A DNA stretch of 64,000 nucleotides, from NCBI GenBank assembly GCA_910586125.1, contig CAJUHP010000001.1:124001-188000 (forward strand), read 5' to 3'. The notes under the pieces were generated by a model, which worked only from the letters and a program-made list of their open reading frames with translations, did no database searches and was not told the DNA's origin. Of the stretch, positions 8,670-17,229 are shown piece by piece; the stretch's first letter is position 1; each line of letters starts with the position of its first letter. Position numbers and translations under genes: made by a program. The stretch comes from an uncultured Lachnospiraceae bacterium. GTDB lineage: Bacteria; Bacillota; Clostridia; Lachnospirales; Lachnospiraceae.

Positions 8670-9512
8670 ATGTATCCATTCCCCATCGGCGTACTGTTGG
8701 ATTCCTTTCGCTGCCCGATCCCACAGGCTCTCAAAAAAGCAAAAAAGACCGGCGTCACCGGCATTCAGGTCTACTCCACCTACGGCGAGCTGGCCCCGGA
8801 AAATATGACGCCGGATAAGCGCAGAGAATTTTTAAATCTGGTAAAATCGGAAGGACTCACCATCTCCGCCCTGTGCGGTGATCTGGGAGAGGGATTCTAC
8901 CGCAAGGAAAAAAATCCCGCGCTGATCGAAAAATCCAAGCGTATCCTGGAGCTTGCCAGAGATCTGGACTGCCGGATTGTCACAACCCATATCGGCGTGA
9001 TCCCCGCCTCGCCCACCCACGAGCGCTACCAGGTTCTGCAGGAATCCTGCCAGTCCATGGCCGACGCCGCTGACAGCCTGGACGCGCACTTTGCTATCGA
9101 GACCGGCCCAGAGACGGCTGCTACGCTGAAACCGTTTCTGGACAGCCTGCGCTCCACCGGCGTGGCCGTCAATCTGGACCCAGCCAACCTGGTTATGGTG
9201 ACAGGCGACGATCCGGTTCAGGCTGTCTATACGCTGAAGGACTATATCGTACACACCCACGCCAAGGACGGAAGGCGGATTTATTACCGCAATCCGGAGG
9301 AGATCTACGGCCTGGCCGCCTCCGAAATTCCCGCAAGCCCCTCCTTTGAAGAGGTTCCTCTGGGCAAAGGAAACGTCGATTTCCCCCGCTATCTGGCTGC
9401 TCTTTCTGAGATCGGATATCAGGGATATCTGACCATTGAGCGGGAGGTAGGAGACAACCCGGAAGCGGATATCTGCAGCGCCGTGGAATTCTTACATAAA
9501 CTGACCCGTTAA
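8670..9512 (+). CDS. Sugar phosphate isomerase/epimerase family protein (xylose isomerase-like TIM barrel)
   Basis: A 280-residue TIM-barrel protein of the AP endonuclease 2/xylose isomerase-like superfamily. Metal ligands are suggested by IETGPE, NLDPANL, HTHAKD and the C-terminal TIERE. It probably acts on the product or substrate of the adjacent Gfo/Idh dehydrogenase. It ends the operon; a strong terminator follows 44 bp downstream. Start ATG follows AAGGAGG. Confidence 0.87.
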   Translation: MYPFPIGVLLDSFRCPIPQALKKAKKTGVTGIQVYSTYGELAPENMTPDKRREFLNLVKSEGLTISALCGDLGEGFYRKEKNPALIEKSKRILELARDLDCRIVTTHIGVIPASPTHERYQVLQESCQSMADAADSLDAHFAIETGPETAATLKPFLDSLRSTGVAVNLDPANLVMVTGDDPVQAVYTLKDYIVHTHAKDGRRIYYRNPEEIYGLAASEIPASPSFEEVPLGKGNVDFPRYLAALSEIGYQGYLTIEREVGDNPEADICSAVEFLHKLTR

Positions 9513-9555
9513 ACCGGTCGTCCCTAAACCATCCAATCGCCCTCTGCGAACGCGC

Positions 9556-9597
9556 AGAAAACGGGAGCAGATCTGTCACTTTCTGCTCCCGTTTTCT
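9556..9597 (+). terminator. Intrinsic terminator after the dehydrogenase-isomerase operon
   Basis: A perfect 16-bp inverted repeat (arms 9556-9571 and 9582-9597) with a 10-nt loop ends in a TTTT-containing arm. It lies 44 bp after the isomerase stop. Confidence 0.85.
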
Positions 9598-9693
9598 AAG
9601 GGGCGGCTGCATGCAGCGCACCGTTTACGCCTCCCTCTTTCTTTTGTAACGCCGGACCACTTCTTCGTCGGCCTGTTCCATTGGGATTGCATA

Positions 9694-9723
9694 TTGACAA
9701 AACAAACGATTGTAGAGTAAAAT
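9694..9723 (+). promoter_or_regulatory. Probable sigma-A promoter of the DUF4230-apbE-radical SAM operon
   Basis: A perfect -35 TTGACA (9694-9699) and a -10 TAAAAT (9718-9723) are spaced by 18 bp. The start codon is about 110 bp downstream, leaving a leader of about 100 nt with no clear structure. Together with the upstream terminator this accounts for the 321-bp gap between genes. Confidence 0.65.
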
Positions 9724-9833
9724 AATTTTGCCTTAGTGTACTGTCTGGATTATATGCAGGCAGCACTCTCGCCCGCATAAATCCAATTCCGTTTCAATAA
9801 AATAGATCACAAAAGAAGCGAGGAGAAAACAAA

Positions 9834-10571
9834 ATGTATACCTGCCAGGAAGAATACCCGCCCCAACCCGCTCAAACCAGGAGAAGGGTATTTCCCTGGC
9901 TGATTATCGCTGCACTGACGGTCACGATCGTGTCCTTAACCCTTTTGCTGCGGTCTTCCCGCCAGGCACGGGAACAAATGCAGGAACAACTGGAACGCCA
10001 GAATCTGATCATCAATTCGCTGGAACAAGATCAGAAGAAAGAGTCCTCCTCTTCCAAATCTGTACCCGTCATAACCAGCGATACTCTGAAACAGCAGCTC
10101 AGCGCCGTTTCCGAATTGGTCACACAGGAGTATATCTATACAAATGCCGACCAGAGGACCGACGATGTAAAATGGGTTTTCGGCTGGACCAGGCCATTCA
10201 GCGAATCCAGTCTTCTGATTACCTATGACGGAACAATCAAAGCCGGCATCCAAATGAGTGACGTTCAGATCGAGATCAACGAAGAAAACCGTACGGTTAC
10301 CATCACCTTGCCAGAGAGCGAGATTACGGAAAATATAATCCCTCAGGAAAGCATCCGTGTCATAGAGGTAAAAAACGGGCTATTCAACGAAATTACCTTT
10401 GACGATTACAATACTTTTATCAGTGAACAAAAAATCGTCATGGAACAAAAAGCAATAGAAAACGGAATACTGAAGAGGGCGGACGCCGAAGCCAGAAAAA
10501 TATTGGAAACCATTTTGACTCTTCTGCCCGAAATGAGCGGGGAGGATGCCTACACACTGATCCTCCAATAG
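9834..10571 (+). CDS. DUF4230 domain-containing membrane-anchored protein
   Basis: A 245-residue protein with one membrane helix at about residues 21-41 and a short coiled coil at about 45-70. A DUF4230-type domain follows, with the pattern FGWTRPFSESSLLITYDGTIKAG and paired beta strands. Function of this family is unknown. It is the first gene of an operon with an ApbE flavin transferase lipoprotein 34 bp downstream and a radical SAM protein after that. This context suggests an envelope-associated redox role. It has no FMN-attachment motif of the (D/S)GATS type that I can see. Confidence 0.78.
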   Translation: MYTCQEEYPPQPAQTRRRVFPWLIIAALTVTIVSLTLLLRSSRQAREQMQEQLERQNLIINSLEQDQKKESSSSKSVPVITSDTLKQQLSAVSELVTQEYIYTNADQRTDDVKWVFGWTRPFSESSLLITYDGTIKAGIQMSDVQIEINEENRTVTITLPESEITENIIPQESIRVIEVKNGLFNEITFDDYNTFISEQKIVMEQKAIENGILKRADAEARKILETILTLLPEMSGEDAYTLILQ

Positions 10572-10605
10572 AAATTGATACCAAACAACATCAGAAAGGA
10601 ACGAC

Positions 10606-11691
10606 ATGTCCCAAAAGAAACTCTCTTTTTTTCTGCTTTCGGTTCTCGCTGCCGCCCTTCTTCTCACCGGCTGCAGCGCCCCAGCGCAGAAAACCTACGA
10701 AAAGAACCGGTACATCTATACCGACTATCTGGACACGGTCTGCGTGATCGATTTGTATCTTGAGTCAGGCAGCGAAACCGACTTCAAAGACCAGATTGCC
10801 GAAAAGCTGCAATACTATCACCAGCTTTTTGACGCCTACCACTCATATGACAATCTGACCAACGTCTATTCCATCAATCAGGCCGCCGGCGAACAAGCCG
10901 TTGCCGTTCCCGATGATCTGTACCGGCTGCTGCAATTCTGCATCGACCATGCCGAACAGACCAAAGGGCGCACGGACATCTCCATGGGCGCCGTCACCAA
11001 AATCTGGAAACAGTTTATGGAGCGCATCCCCGCCGCCTCCGATTCCGAAGAATCTCTGACCGGAATATCCTTCCCGTCCTCAGAAGAGCTGGAAACGGCA
11101 AAGTCTCACAGCAAAATCGAAAACATTCTTTTAGACGAAGAACAGCATACCGTCTATCTGACTGACCCGGACATGCTTCTGGACGTGGGAGCCGTAGCCA
11201 AAGGATATGTAGCCGAGCAGATCGCCGCCTATATCCGTTCCCTGGGTGTCGAATCCGCCTGCATTGATCTGGGCGGAAACGTCAAAATGGTCGGAAAACG
11301 CCTAGCGTCCGACGGCCGGACCTACTGGACCGCCGCCGTCCGAAACCCCGAAACCAGAGAACAATATGATTTTATTCTAAAACTGGAAGACACTTACACG
11401 CTGGTAACAAGCGGTAATTACGAGCGGTTTGTCATGATCGACGGCGTCCGCTACAGCCACTTGATCGATCCCGACACGCTCTGGCCAGTCCAGGAAATGG
11501 CCAGTGTGACTATACTGGCCACCGATTCCGCCCTGGCCGACTATCTGTCTACCGCTCTGTTTTCCGTAAGCGTCGAAGAGGGCAGAGAAATTCTTTCCCA
11601 CTATGACAATGTGGAAGCTTTTTGGGTTACAAGCCAGTACGAAACCTTCTGGACCGACGGCTTTGAATCCCATATGACCAAAAGACAATAA
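10606..11691 (+). CDS. apbE: FAD:protein FMN transferase (ApbE family lipoprotein)
   Basis: A 361-residue ApbE protein with a lipobox (LLTGCS, Cys23), so it is exported and lipid-anchored. Motifs are DISMGAVTK, DVGAVAKGYVAEQ, IDLGGN, TSGNYERF and a C-terminal ATDSALADYLSTALF with the metal-binding Asp/Ser region. It transfers FMN from FAD onto a threonine or serine of a target flavoprotein. No obvious FMN-binding-domain target is encoded in this window, so the partner is either elsewhere or is unconventional. It sits between the DUF4230 gene and a radical SAM gene in one operon. Confidence 0.92.
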   Translation: MSQKKLSFFLLSVLAAALLLTGCSAPAQKTYEKNRYIYTDYLDTVCVIDLYLESGSETDFKDQIAEKLQYYHQLFDAYHSYDNLTNVYSINQAAGEQAVAVPDDLYRLLQFCIDHAEQTKGRTDISMGAVTKIWKQFMERIPAASDSEESLTGISFPSSEELETAKSHSKIENILLDEEQHTVYLTDPDMLLDVGAVAKGYVAEQIAAYIRSLGVESACIDLGGNVKMVGKRLASDGRTYWTAAVRNPETREQYDFILKLEDTYTLVTSGNYERFVMIDGVRYSHLIDPDTLWPVQEMASVTILATDSALADYLSTALFSVSVEEGREILSHYDNVEAFWVTSQYETFWTDGFESHMTKRQ

Positions 11692-11726
11692 CATCATTCC
11701 GGCATTCCGGACAGACAGGAGAAGCC

Positions 11727-13055
11727 ATGCTGCAAGAAATCACAAAAACCACGCTCACCCAGATCAAAAATCCCGTTTTCCGGGAATATGCCGCCATGTA
11801 TCTGGATATATACGACAGCTTTCAGCAGGACGTAGAAAATTTCGGCCTGCCGTTTCACCGCGGCCAGGAAGACGAACAAGAGACCAAGGCCCTCTTAACT
11901 GAACTGAAGCAACTGGGCGTCGTGTCCCGCTGCCAAGATGCCAGCCTATCCTATAACCGCATCTCCCCGGCCTGTGAAGCCTGCAAAAAAGGCGTCGGCA
12001 CCATGACCTCATACCTGTCTTTTGGCTGCCACCGCCGCTGCTACTTCTGCTTCAACCCCAATCAGGACAATTACGAAGCATTCCAAAATAAAAAACGCGA
12101 CTGGGAAGGCGATCTGCTGCGTATCAAACAAGAGGGCGGACAGTTGACCCACATCGCCCTGACCGGCGGCGAGCCTCTCCTGTATCCCGACGACACCGTC
12201 GCCTTTTTCAGACGAGTCACGGAATACTTCCCCGGCGCTCACAGACGCCTCTACACCTCCGGCGACCTCCTGACCGAGCCTCTTCTGACGCAGCTCCAAG
12301 AAGCCGGCCTCGACGAGATCCGCTTCAGCTACAAGCTGGAAGACAGCCGTGACCTGCAGGAAAAAGTACTCGCCAACATGTCCCTGGCCCGGACCTGCAT
12401 CCCGTCCGTCATGGTCGAGATGCCCGTGATGCCCGACGCGGAAGACGCCATGAAAACACTGTTAAACCGCCTGGATGAGATTGGAATCTACGGGATCAAC
12501 CTGCTGGAGCTCTGCTTCCCCTACCACAATGCAGAAGCGTTTAGGGAGAGAGGCTACGAACTGAAAAATCCCCCCTACCGCACCCTGTACAACTTTTGGT
12601 ATGCCGGAGGACTGCCCATCGCCGGAAGCGAAAAGACCGCCCTGCGCCTGATGCGCTATGCCGCACAGAATCATCTTCGTCTGGGCATACATTACTGCTC
12701 CCTGGAAAATAAAAACTTCGGCCAAATGTACCAGCAGAACCACATCCTGGCCAAAGGCCACCCCACAATGTATTTCTCCAACCAGGACTACTATCTGAAA
12801 ACCGTCAAAGCCTTCGGAAAGGACGCCGTCCAGGTGCGCCAGATCCTGACCAAAGCCGGCCGCAGCAACTATATCTACGACCGAGAAAACCAGTTCATCC
12901 AATTTCATCCTGACGACGCCCATCTCCTCTCAGGGCGTCCGCTGGAGCTCGCCATCTCCGTCAATGTCATGGAGCAGCGAGAAGAAGGCATTCACTGCCG
13001 TGAACTCAAGCTTCTGCGCGCCGACGCGCTCTCCTGTCAGCCGCAAAATCTATAA
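11727..13055 (+). CDS. Radical SAM protein (COG2108-like, related to PFL-activating enzymes)
   Basis: A 442-residue radical SAM protein. The cluster motif is C-x3-C-x2-C in FGCHRRCYFCFNPNQ, at about residues 97-111, followed by a SAM-binding GGEPLLYP motif. A separate Cys pair (CEAC) lies about 20 residues before it, a pattern I associate with COG2108-like uncharacterised proteins. The C-terminal 150 residues are unique and contain one further HYCSLENKNF motif. It follows apbE by 35 bp in the same operon. The substrate is unknown; maturation of a protein or cofactor for the same pathway is possible. Confidence 0.85.
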   Translation: MLQEITKTTLTQIKNPVFREYAAMYLDIYDSFQQDVENFGLPFHRGQEDEQETKALLTELKQLGVVSRCQDASLSYNRISPACEACKKGVGTMTSYLSFGCHRRCYFCFNPNQDNYEAFQNKKRDWEGDLLRIKQEGGQLTHIALTGGEPLLYPDDTVAFFRRVTEYFPGAHRRLYTSGDLLTEPLLTQLQEAGLDEIRFSYKLEDSRDLQEKVLANMSLARTCIPSVMVEMPVMPDAEDAMKTLLNRLDEIGIYGINLLELCFPYHNAEAFRERGYELKNPPYRTLYNFWYAGGLPIAGSEKTALRLMRYAAQNHLRLGIHYCSLENKNFGQMYQQNHILAKGHPTMYFSNQDYYLKTVKAFGKDAVQVRQILTKAGRSNYIYDRENQFIQFHPDDAHLLSGRPLELAISVNVMEQREEGIHCRELKLLRADALSCQPQNL

Positions 13056-13068
13056 CCGCCCCTGCACA

Positions 13069-13139
13069 AAAGGAGTACCCATCTTTTCCGCCGGATTCGG
13101 AGCTTGCTCCGTGTCCGGCGGGGAGATGGGTACTCCTTT
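13069..13139. terminator. Bidirectional terminator hairpin between convergent genes
   Basis: Perfect 16-bp arms (13069-13084 and 13124-13139) enclose a second nested stem (CCGCCGGA with TCCGGCGG) and a GGAGC/GCTCC tip. The arms end in AAAA and TTT. It separates the radical SAM gene (+) from the ferredoxin-like gene (-). Confidence 0.75.
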
Positions 13140-13157
13140 CCTGTCCTGAGCGATCTA

Positions 13158-14408
13158 TCACCGCACCCTCTTTGCCGCCTTCCTGGCACATGCCGTGCAA
13201 AGCCCATCCGGCGTCCCCGGCCGAACCGCACAGCCGCACCCCGCGCAGGACTGCGAATCCACCCGAACCAAAGGCAACCGATTCATATGCGGCACGCGGA
13301 CCAGATGCATCCCACGAATCCCCCCATGAGGACAAGTCCTGGCACAGAGTCCGCAGCCCGTACATTTCCAGGGAGTAATATAAATAGTCCGCTTCCCATC
13401 CTTCTCCGGCGAAACCTCCAGCGCATTGTGAGGACAAACCCGCTCGCAGATATTGCACCCGAAACAGGCTCTCGTATAACGGGGCAGCCGCACGCCGTAA
13501 CGTCTGGCGGCGGCCACGGCCGATACCGCTGATACCGCCGCCATGCCGGCCGCCGGCGCTACGGTGCCAGAAGAACCTCCTCCGCGGGACGAAAGCGCCT
13601 TTTCTGACCGGCCGGACATTTCGCCGTTATGTCCGCTTGCTGTCCCCGGCGCGGCGCTGCTTTGGCTTCCCGCTCCGTCCTCCTCTTTCTTTGCCACCGT
13701 CCCCTGCGCCTGCTTTACCGCTTCACACAGAAGCCTGCGGTAAAGAAATCCGTCCGAATCGCTCTCATTGTCAAAAGAAGGCAAAATGTTCAGCGCTGTG
13801 CGGGCCAAATTCCTCCCCAGGCTCCGTCCCAGCCCAGAAAACCAATCCCGGCGGCTCACCGCACGGTTTGTCACCGGCATCTCAAAACGTCCCTCACTCA
13901 TAATGTGTACCCGCTGGCCAAACTGCTCCGCCCCCAGAAAATCCCGAAGGCACTCCAGGTTATCATGAAGACACTGAACCTGGCCCGCGCGGCTGCAGCG
14001 GGCGCAGGCTCCCACATAGAAGACCACATGCGTATACAAAGCCAGCGTCGCCGCCAGCTCCCAGGGAATCCCCGCCAGGCATTCCACCCGCCTGGTACAG
14101 ACGGCCGCCTCCTCATAGCAGGCAAAGGAAACCGGCTGCGACAGATCCAGATCCTCCGCATACAGCTTCTGTTTGCCGGGGGGCGGAGCAAAACAGCGGG
14201 ACGGGCAGACCGAAACACAGAGCCCGCAGTCGGTACACTGGTCCCATTTGAGCGGCTCTCTAGGATTTAAACTGAACACCTGTCCGGGACAGATATCCCG
14301 GCACAAGGTGCAGGGTACCTTGTGCTGCCGGCGGTTCAGACAGAGTTTCGGGTTAAAAAAAGGTTTTTCCGAAGCGCTCACCACTCCTGTGAGAACGGCC
14401 AATCCCAT
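13158..14408 (-). CDS. Multi-cluster 4Fe-4S ferredoxin-domain protein
   Basis: A 416-residue cytoplasmic protein with two pairs of ferredoxin cysteine motifs. The N-terminal one includes CTLCRDICP and CTDCGLCVSVCP at about residues 35-70. The C-terminal one includes CFGCNICERVCP and CTGCGLCARTCP at about residues 320-375. Between them is a folded region with further cysteines and an Ala/Gly/Ser-rich linker at about 250-305. The extreme C-terminus has a zinc-ribbon-like CAGCGC...CTAC. It could shuttle electrons for the facing DUF4230-apbE-radical SAM operon, but no partner is certain. Its closest functional family is not clear to me. Confidence 0.85.
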   Translation of the reverse strand: MGLAVLTGVVSASEKPFFNPKLCLNRRQHKVPCTLCRDICPGQVFSLNPREPLKWDQCTDCGLCVSVCPSRCFAPPPGKQKLYAEDLDLSQPVSFACYEEAAVCTRRVECLAGIPWELAATLALYTHVVFYVGACARCSRAGQVQCLHDNLECLRDFLGAEQFGQRVHIMSEGRFEMPVTNRAVSRRDWFSGLGRSLGRNLARTALNILPSFDNESDSDGFLYRRLLCEAVKQAQGTVAKKEEDGAGSQSSAAPGTASGHNGEMSGRSEKALSSRGGGSSGTVAPAAGMAAVSAVSAVAAARRYGVRLPRYTRACFGCNICERVCPHNALEVSPEKDGKRTIYITPWKCTGCGLCARTCPHGGIRGMHLVRVPHMNRLPLVRVDSQSCAGCGCAVRPGTPDGLCTACARKAAKRVR

Positions 14409-14422
14409 GGTTGTTCTCCTTC

Positions 14423-14968
14423 TTATTCCACGATCATATACTGGATCGAAGTAATCTCATCATTCTCGATCACAAACTGCAGTTGAACTTTGTCTTTCAC
14501 ATAAGTATAGGCGCTTCCGCTCACCGTATATCCGTCGCCGTAGGCTTTCGTCATCTCCTCCATACTCATAGACAGAGAAATCCCCTCCGGTGTGGACACC
14601 AAATCATCCTTGAGCACAATGGCAGACACTTCATTGGCGCCGGATGCCCCCGGAACCGTTGTAATTTCCACACTGCCGTACGTAAAGGTATAATCCGTCC
14701 CCGCCCCGGCGCAGCTAGGAGCCTCAAAGGTTTTATCCGCATCTCCTAACGCTGCCAGCAGATCCTCCTGGTCCATACCAGGAGCAATCGAAGCGTCCTT
14801 TAACACAAAATGAAAGCCGGAACCAGAAGATGCCGGCGCCTTTGTGGTCTCCTGTCCGGAAGTCACCGCCGGCGTCGTCGCAGGCGTATCCTCTTTGTTC
14901 CCGCAGCCCGCCGCCAGCGAAGCAGACAGGCACAAAGCCAGAACACAGCTCATTATTCTCTTTTTCAT
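14423..14968 (-). CDS. Lipoprotein of unknown function
   Basis: A 181-residue secreted lipoprotein with a signal peptide and lipobox ending SLAAGC (Cys22). I place the start at the internal ATG 14966-14968, preceded by AAAGGAGAAAG; the longer frame adds 25 residues before the signal peptide. The mature part is Thr/Pro-rich, then shows two related beta-alpha segments (GMDQEDLLAALGDADK and SMEEMTKAYGDGYTV) resembling the BamE/SmpA-type fold. It ends 14 bp before the ferredoxin-like gene on the same strand, so the two may be co-transcribed. Confidence 0.75.
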   Translation of the reverse strand: MKKRIMSCVLALCLSASLAAGCGNKEDTPATTPAVTSGQETTKAPASSGSGFHFVLKDASIAPGMDQEDLLAALGDADKTFEAPSCAGAGTDYTFTYGSVEITTVPGASGANEVSAIVLKDDLVSTPEGISLSMSMEEMTKAYGDGYTVSGSAYTYVKDKVQLQFVIENDEITSIQYMIVE

Positions 14969-15142
14969 AATCTTTCTCCTTTCATGCCATTCCTGACAAA
15001 CTGCCTTTTCCCGATTGGGATAACAATAAAAAGGATATCGCATTCTGCCGGAAGAATCAAGCCCTTTTTTCCCGCTGCCGCTGTTCTTCCGGACATTTCC
15101 ATAAAAATTAAGTTTTTCGTAAAAGACTTTGTTCTGTTTTTG

Positions 15143-15151
15143 TGCTAAAAT
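15143..15151 (+). promoter_or_regulatory. Extended -10 promoter of the glycosyltransferase gene
   Basis: TGCTAAAAT (TG at 15143-15144, -10 at 15146-15151) lies 48 bp before the start codon. No good -35 hexamer is seen at the usual distance, consistent with an extended -10 promoter. Confidence 0.45.
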
Positions 15152-15198
15152 GACTGCAGGAAAGGAACAACCAAGTTTTCAAATGAGGGGAATGTATC

Positions 15199-16347
15199 AT
15201 GAAAGTTTTAATTACCACCGATTTATATGTGACAGCTACCAACGGCGTTGTCACCTCGGTCCGCAACTTACAGGAAGAACTGGTCAAAAGAGGCCATGAG
15301 GTCCGTATCCTTACCCTCTCCGCCAGCTTAAAGAGCTATCAAGAAGGTCCCATTTATTATATTAAATCCATCCCTCTAGGCGTGGTATACCCTGATGTCC
15401 GCATGCCGGTCTCCTATCACAACCATCTGATCCGGGAGCTGATCGACTGGAAGCCGGACGTGATTCACAGTCAATGCGAGTTTTTCAGCTTTCAGTTTGC
15501 CAGACATATCTCCAAAGCGACCGGCGCGCCTCTCATCCACACGTATCATACGCTGTATGAGCAGTATGCCACCTATGTGATCCCCAGCAAGCGTCTGGGC
15601 CGGCGCATGGTAGCCACCTTCTCCCGCACCCGTCTGAAGCATGTGGACACGGTCATTGCCCCTACCCGCAAGGTAGAGATGTCTCTGCGGCGGTATGGCC
15701 TGCGCAATCCCATCCGCATTGTTCCCAGCGGCATCTCCATTGATCAGTATCAATACCGCATGACGCAGGAGGAGCGCATGTCCCGCCGAAAGGCGCTGGG
15801 GATTCCGGAAGATCATCAGGTTTTAATCAATCTGGGGCGGCTGGGAACAGAGAAGAATCTGAATGAGCTTCTGGACCTGTTTGCCTCGCTTCTGCGCGAC
15901 AACCGCCAGATTACCTTTCTGATTGTGGGCGACGGCCCGGCAAAGGAGGAGCTGGAGCGCCAGGCAAAGAGACTGGGCATTGACGATCATGTAGTCTTTA
16001 CCGGTATGGTGGCGCCCTGTGAGGTTCAGAACTATTATCAGTTGGGAGATATCTTTGTCAGCGCCTCCACCAGCGAAACCCAGGGGCTGACCTACATAGA
16101 GGCGGCCGCCAACGGACTGCCGTTAGTCTGCCGTCAGGACCCCTGTCTGGACGATGTCATCGAGGAGGGCGTCAACGGGTACGAATACACTGCCTGTGAG
16201 GACTTTATCCGCGATATCCACTCCATTCTGTGGAATCCGGACTGGCGGGACGCGGCCAGACGCAGCAGCGAAGAGATCGCCGCCTCCTTTGACAAGAGCC
16301 ATTTTGCGGAGGCGGTGGAGCATATCTATCAATCTGCGATCCAATAA
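15199..16347 (+). CDS. GT4 family glycosyltransferase (glycolipid synthase-like)
   Basis: A 382-residue retaining glycosyltransferase of family 4. The N-terminal domain begins VLITTDLYVTATNGVVTSV and includes HSQCEFFSF and THTYHTLYEQY-like segments. The C-terminal domain has the nucleotide-sugar site with the E-x7-E pair in TSETQGLTYIEAA. The pattern resembles diacylglycerol glucosyltransferases that make membrane glycolipids, which anchor lipoteichoic acid in related bacteria. That would fit with the dlt operon nearby, but the acceptor is not proven by sequence. It is a single-gene unit ending at a strong terminator. Confidence 0.85.
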   Translation: MKVLITTDLYVTATNGVVTSVRNLQEELVKRGHEVRILTLSASLKSYQEGPIYYIKSIPLGVVYPDVRMPVSYHNHLIRELIDWKPDVIHSQCEFFSFQFARHISKATGAPLIHTYHTLYEQYATYVIPSKRLGRRMVATFSRTRLKHVDTVIAPTRKVEMSLRRYGLRNPIRIVPSGISIDQYQYRMTQEERMSRRKALGIPEDHQVLINLGRLGTEKNLNELLDLFASLLRDNRQITFLIVGDGPAKEELERQAKRLGIDDHVVFTGMVAPCEVQNYYQLGDIFVSASTSETQGLTYIEAAANGLPLVCRQDPCLDDVIEEGVNGYEYTACEDFIRDIHSILWNPDWRDAARRSSEEIAASFDKSHFAEAVEHIYQSAIQ

Positions 16348-16363
16348 TTTTTCTGCGCATGAT

Positions 16364-16400
16364 AAAAACAGCCGGGATTCTCTCAGGACCGGCTGTTTTT
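16364..16400. terminator. Bidirectional terminator between GT4 and cwlD genes
   Basis: A perfect 12-bp inverted repeat (arms 16364-16375 and 16389-16400) starts with AAAAA and ends with TTTTT. It serves the GT4 gene (+) and cwlD (-). Confidence 0.85.
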
Positions 16401-16405
16401 CTATC

Positions 16406-17092
16406 TCATTTCCCATTTAAATACTGCAGTATTCCCAGATGAATCGCCCAGGCCAGCTTCTCCTGATATCCTTTATCCTGGAGTCTGGCTGACTCTTCCC
16501 AGTTGCTTAAAAAACCGCACTCCACAATCACAATCGGACAGGAGGTATGTAGCAGAAGATAATATTCGCCGTTGGCTTTGGATTTTCTAGTATGCTCCTC
16601 TCCCACTCCGCTGGTTAAGGCAGCTTCCAGAATCGCAGCCAGCCGTTCTCCTTCTTTGGAACCTGTATAATAAAAAACCTGAGCGCCGTTGACCGATTCA
16701 TCGTGAAAACTGTTCTGATGAATACTCACGGTCAGATCCGGGGCGCTCTCTTCAATCCGCCGGCAGCGGGCGTCCATATCGGCCCGTTTCTTGTTTGTGT
16801 CTGTGGACTGATACAGCCCCTCGTCGCTCTCCCTTGTCAGAATTACCGTCACATCGGCTGCTTCCAGGTATTCTTTCAACTGATACACCAGACTCAGGTT
16901 GATCTCTTTCTCCAGCGTACCGTCCACCCCCACCTTTCCCGGATCATTGCCCCCGTGGCCGGCATCGAGTACCACCACATACCGGTTCTCCCCGGCCGAT
17001 ACCGTCTGCTGCCGGTTCAGGCTGTAAAAAACGGCCGCCACCAGAAACACCATAAAAAATCCCATGGCCAATTCCAGTATATTCTTACGCAT
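16406..17092 (-). CDS. cwlD: N-acetylmuramoyl-L-alanine amidase CwlD
   Basis: A 228-residue Amidase_3 protein with an N-terminal membrane anchor (about residues 9-28). The zinc/catalytic motifs are DAGHGGNDPG, the later glutamate after EKEINL, SIHQNSF, and VECGFLSNWEE. CwlD prepares muramic delta-lactam in spore cortex, so its presence supports a spore former. The start is the internal ATG 17090-17092 with GAAAGGCGGG upstream; the longer frame adds 16 residues that would disrupt the signal anchor. It lies downstream of the GH18 gene on the same strand, separated by a probable terminator. Confidence 0.88.
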   Translation of the reverse strand: MRKNILELAMGFFMVFLVAAVFYSLNRQQTVSAGENRYVVVLDAGHGGNDPGKVGVDGTLEKEINLSLVYQLKEYLEAADVTVILTRESDEGLYQSTDTNKKRADMDARCRRIEESAPDLTVSIHQNSFHDESVNGAQVFYYTGSKEGERLAAILEAALTSGVGEEHTRKSKANGEYYLLLHTSCPIVIVECGFLSNWEESARLQDKGYQEKLAWAIHLGILQYLNGK

Positions 17093-17164
17093 AATATCCC
17101 GCCTTTCTTTTCCTATCACAATAATATATGCCGGAAGCATGAAAGGCTATGCCGTCTGGCAGAC

Positions 17165-17213
17165 AAAAAGACAGGCATCTGCCCCCATCCGAAGGGCAAA
17201 CACCTGCTCTTTT
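17165..17213 (-). terminator. Probable terminator of the GH18 gene
   Basis: On the minus strand an imperfect stem pairs AAAGA-CAGG with CCTG-TCTTT around a GC-rich inner part, followed by a short T run. It lies between the GH18 and cwlD genes. Confidence 0.5.
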
Positions 17214-17229
17214 GATTATGCAAAATCTG

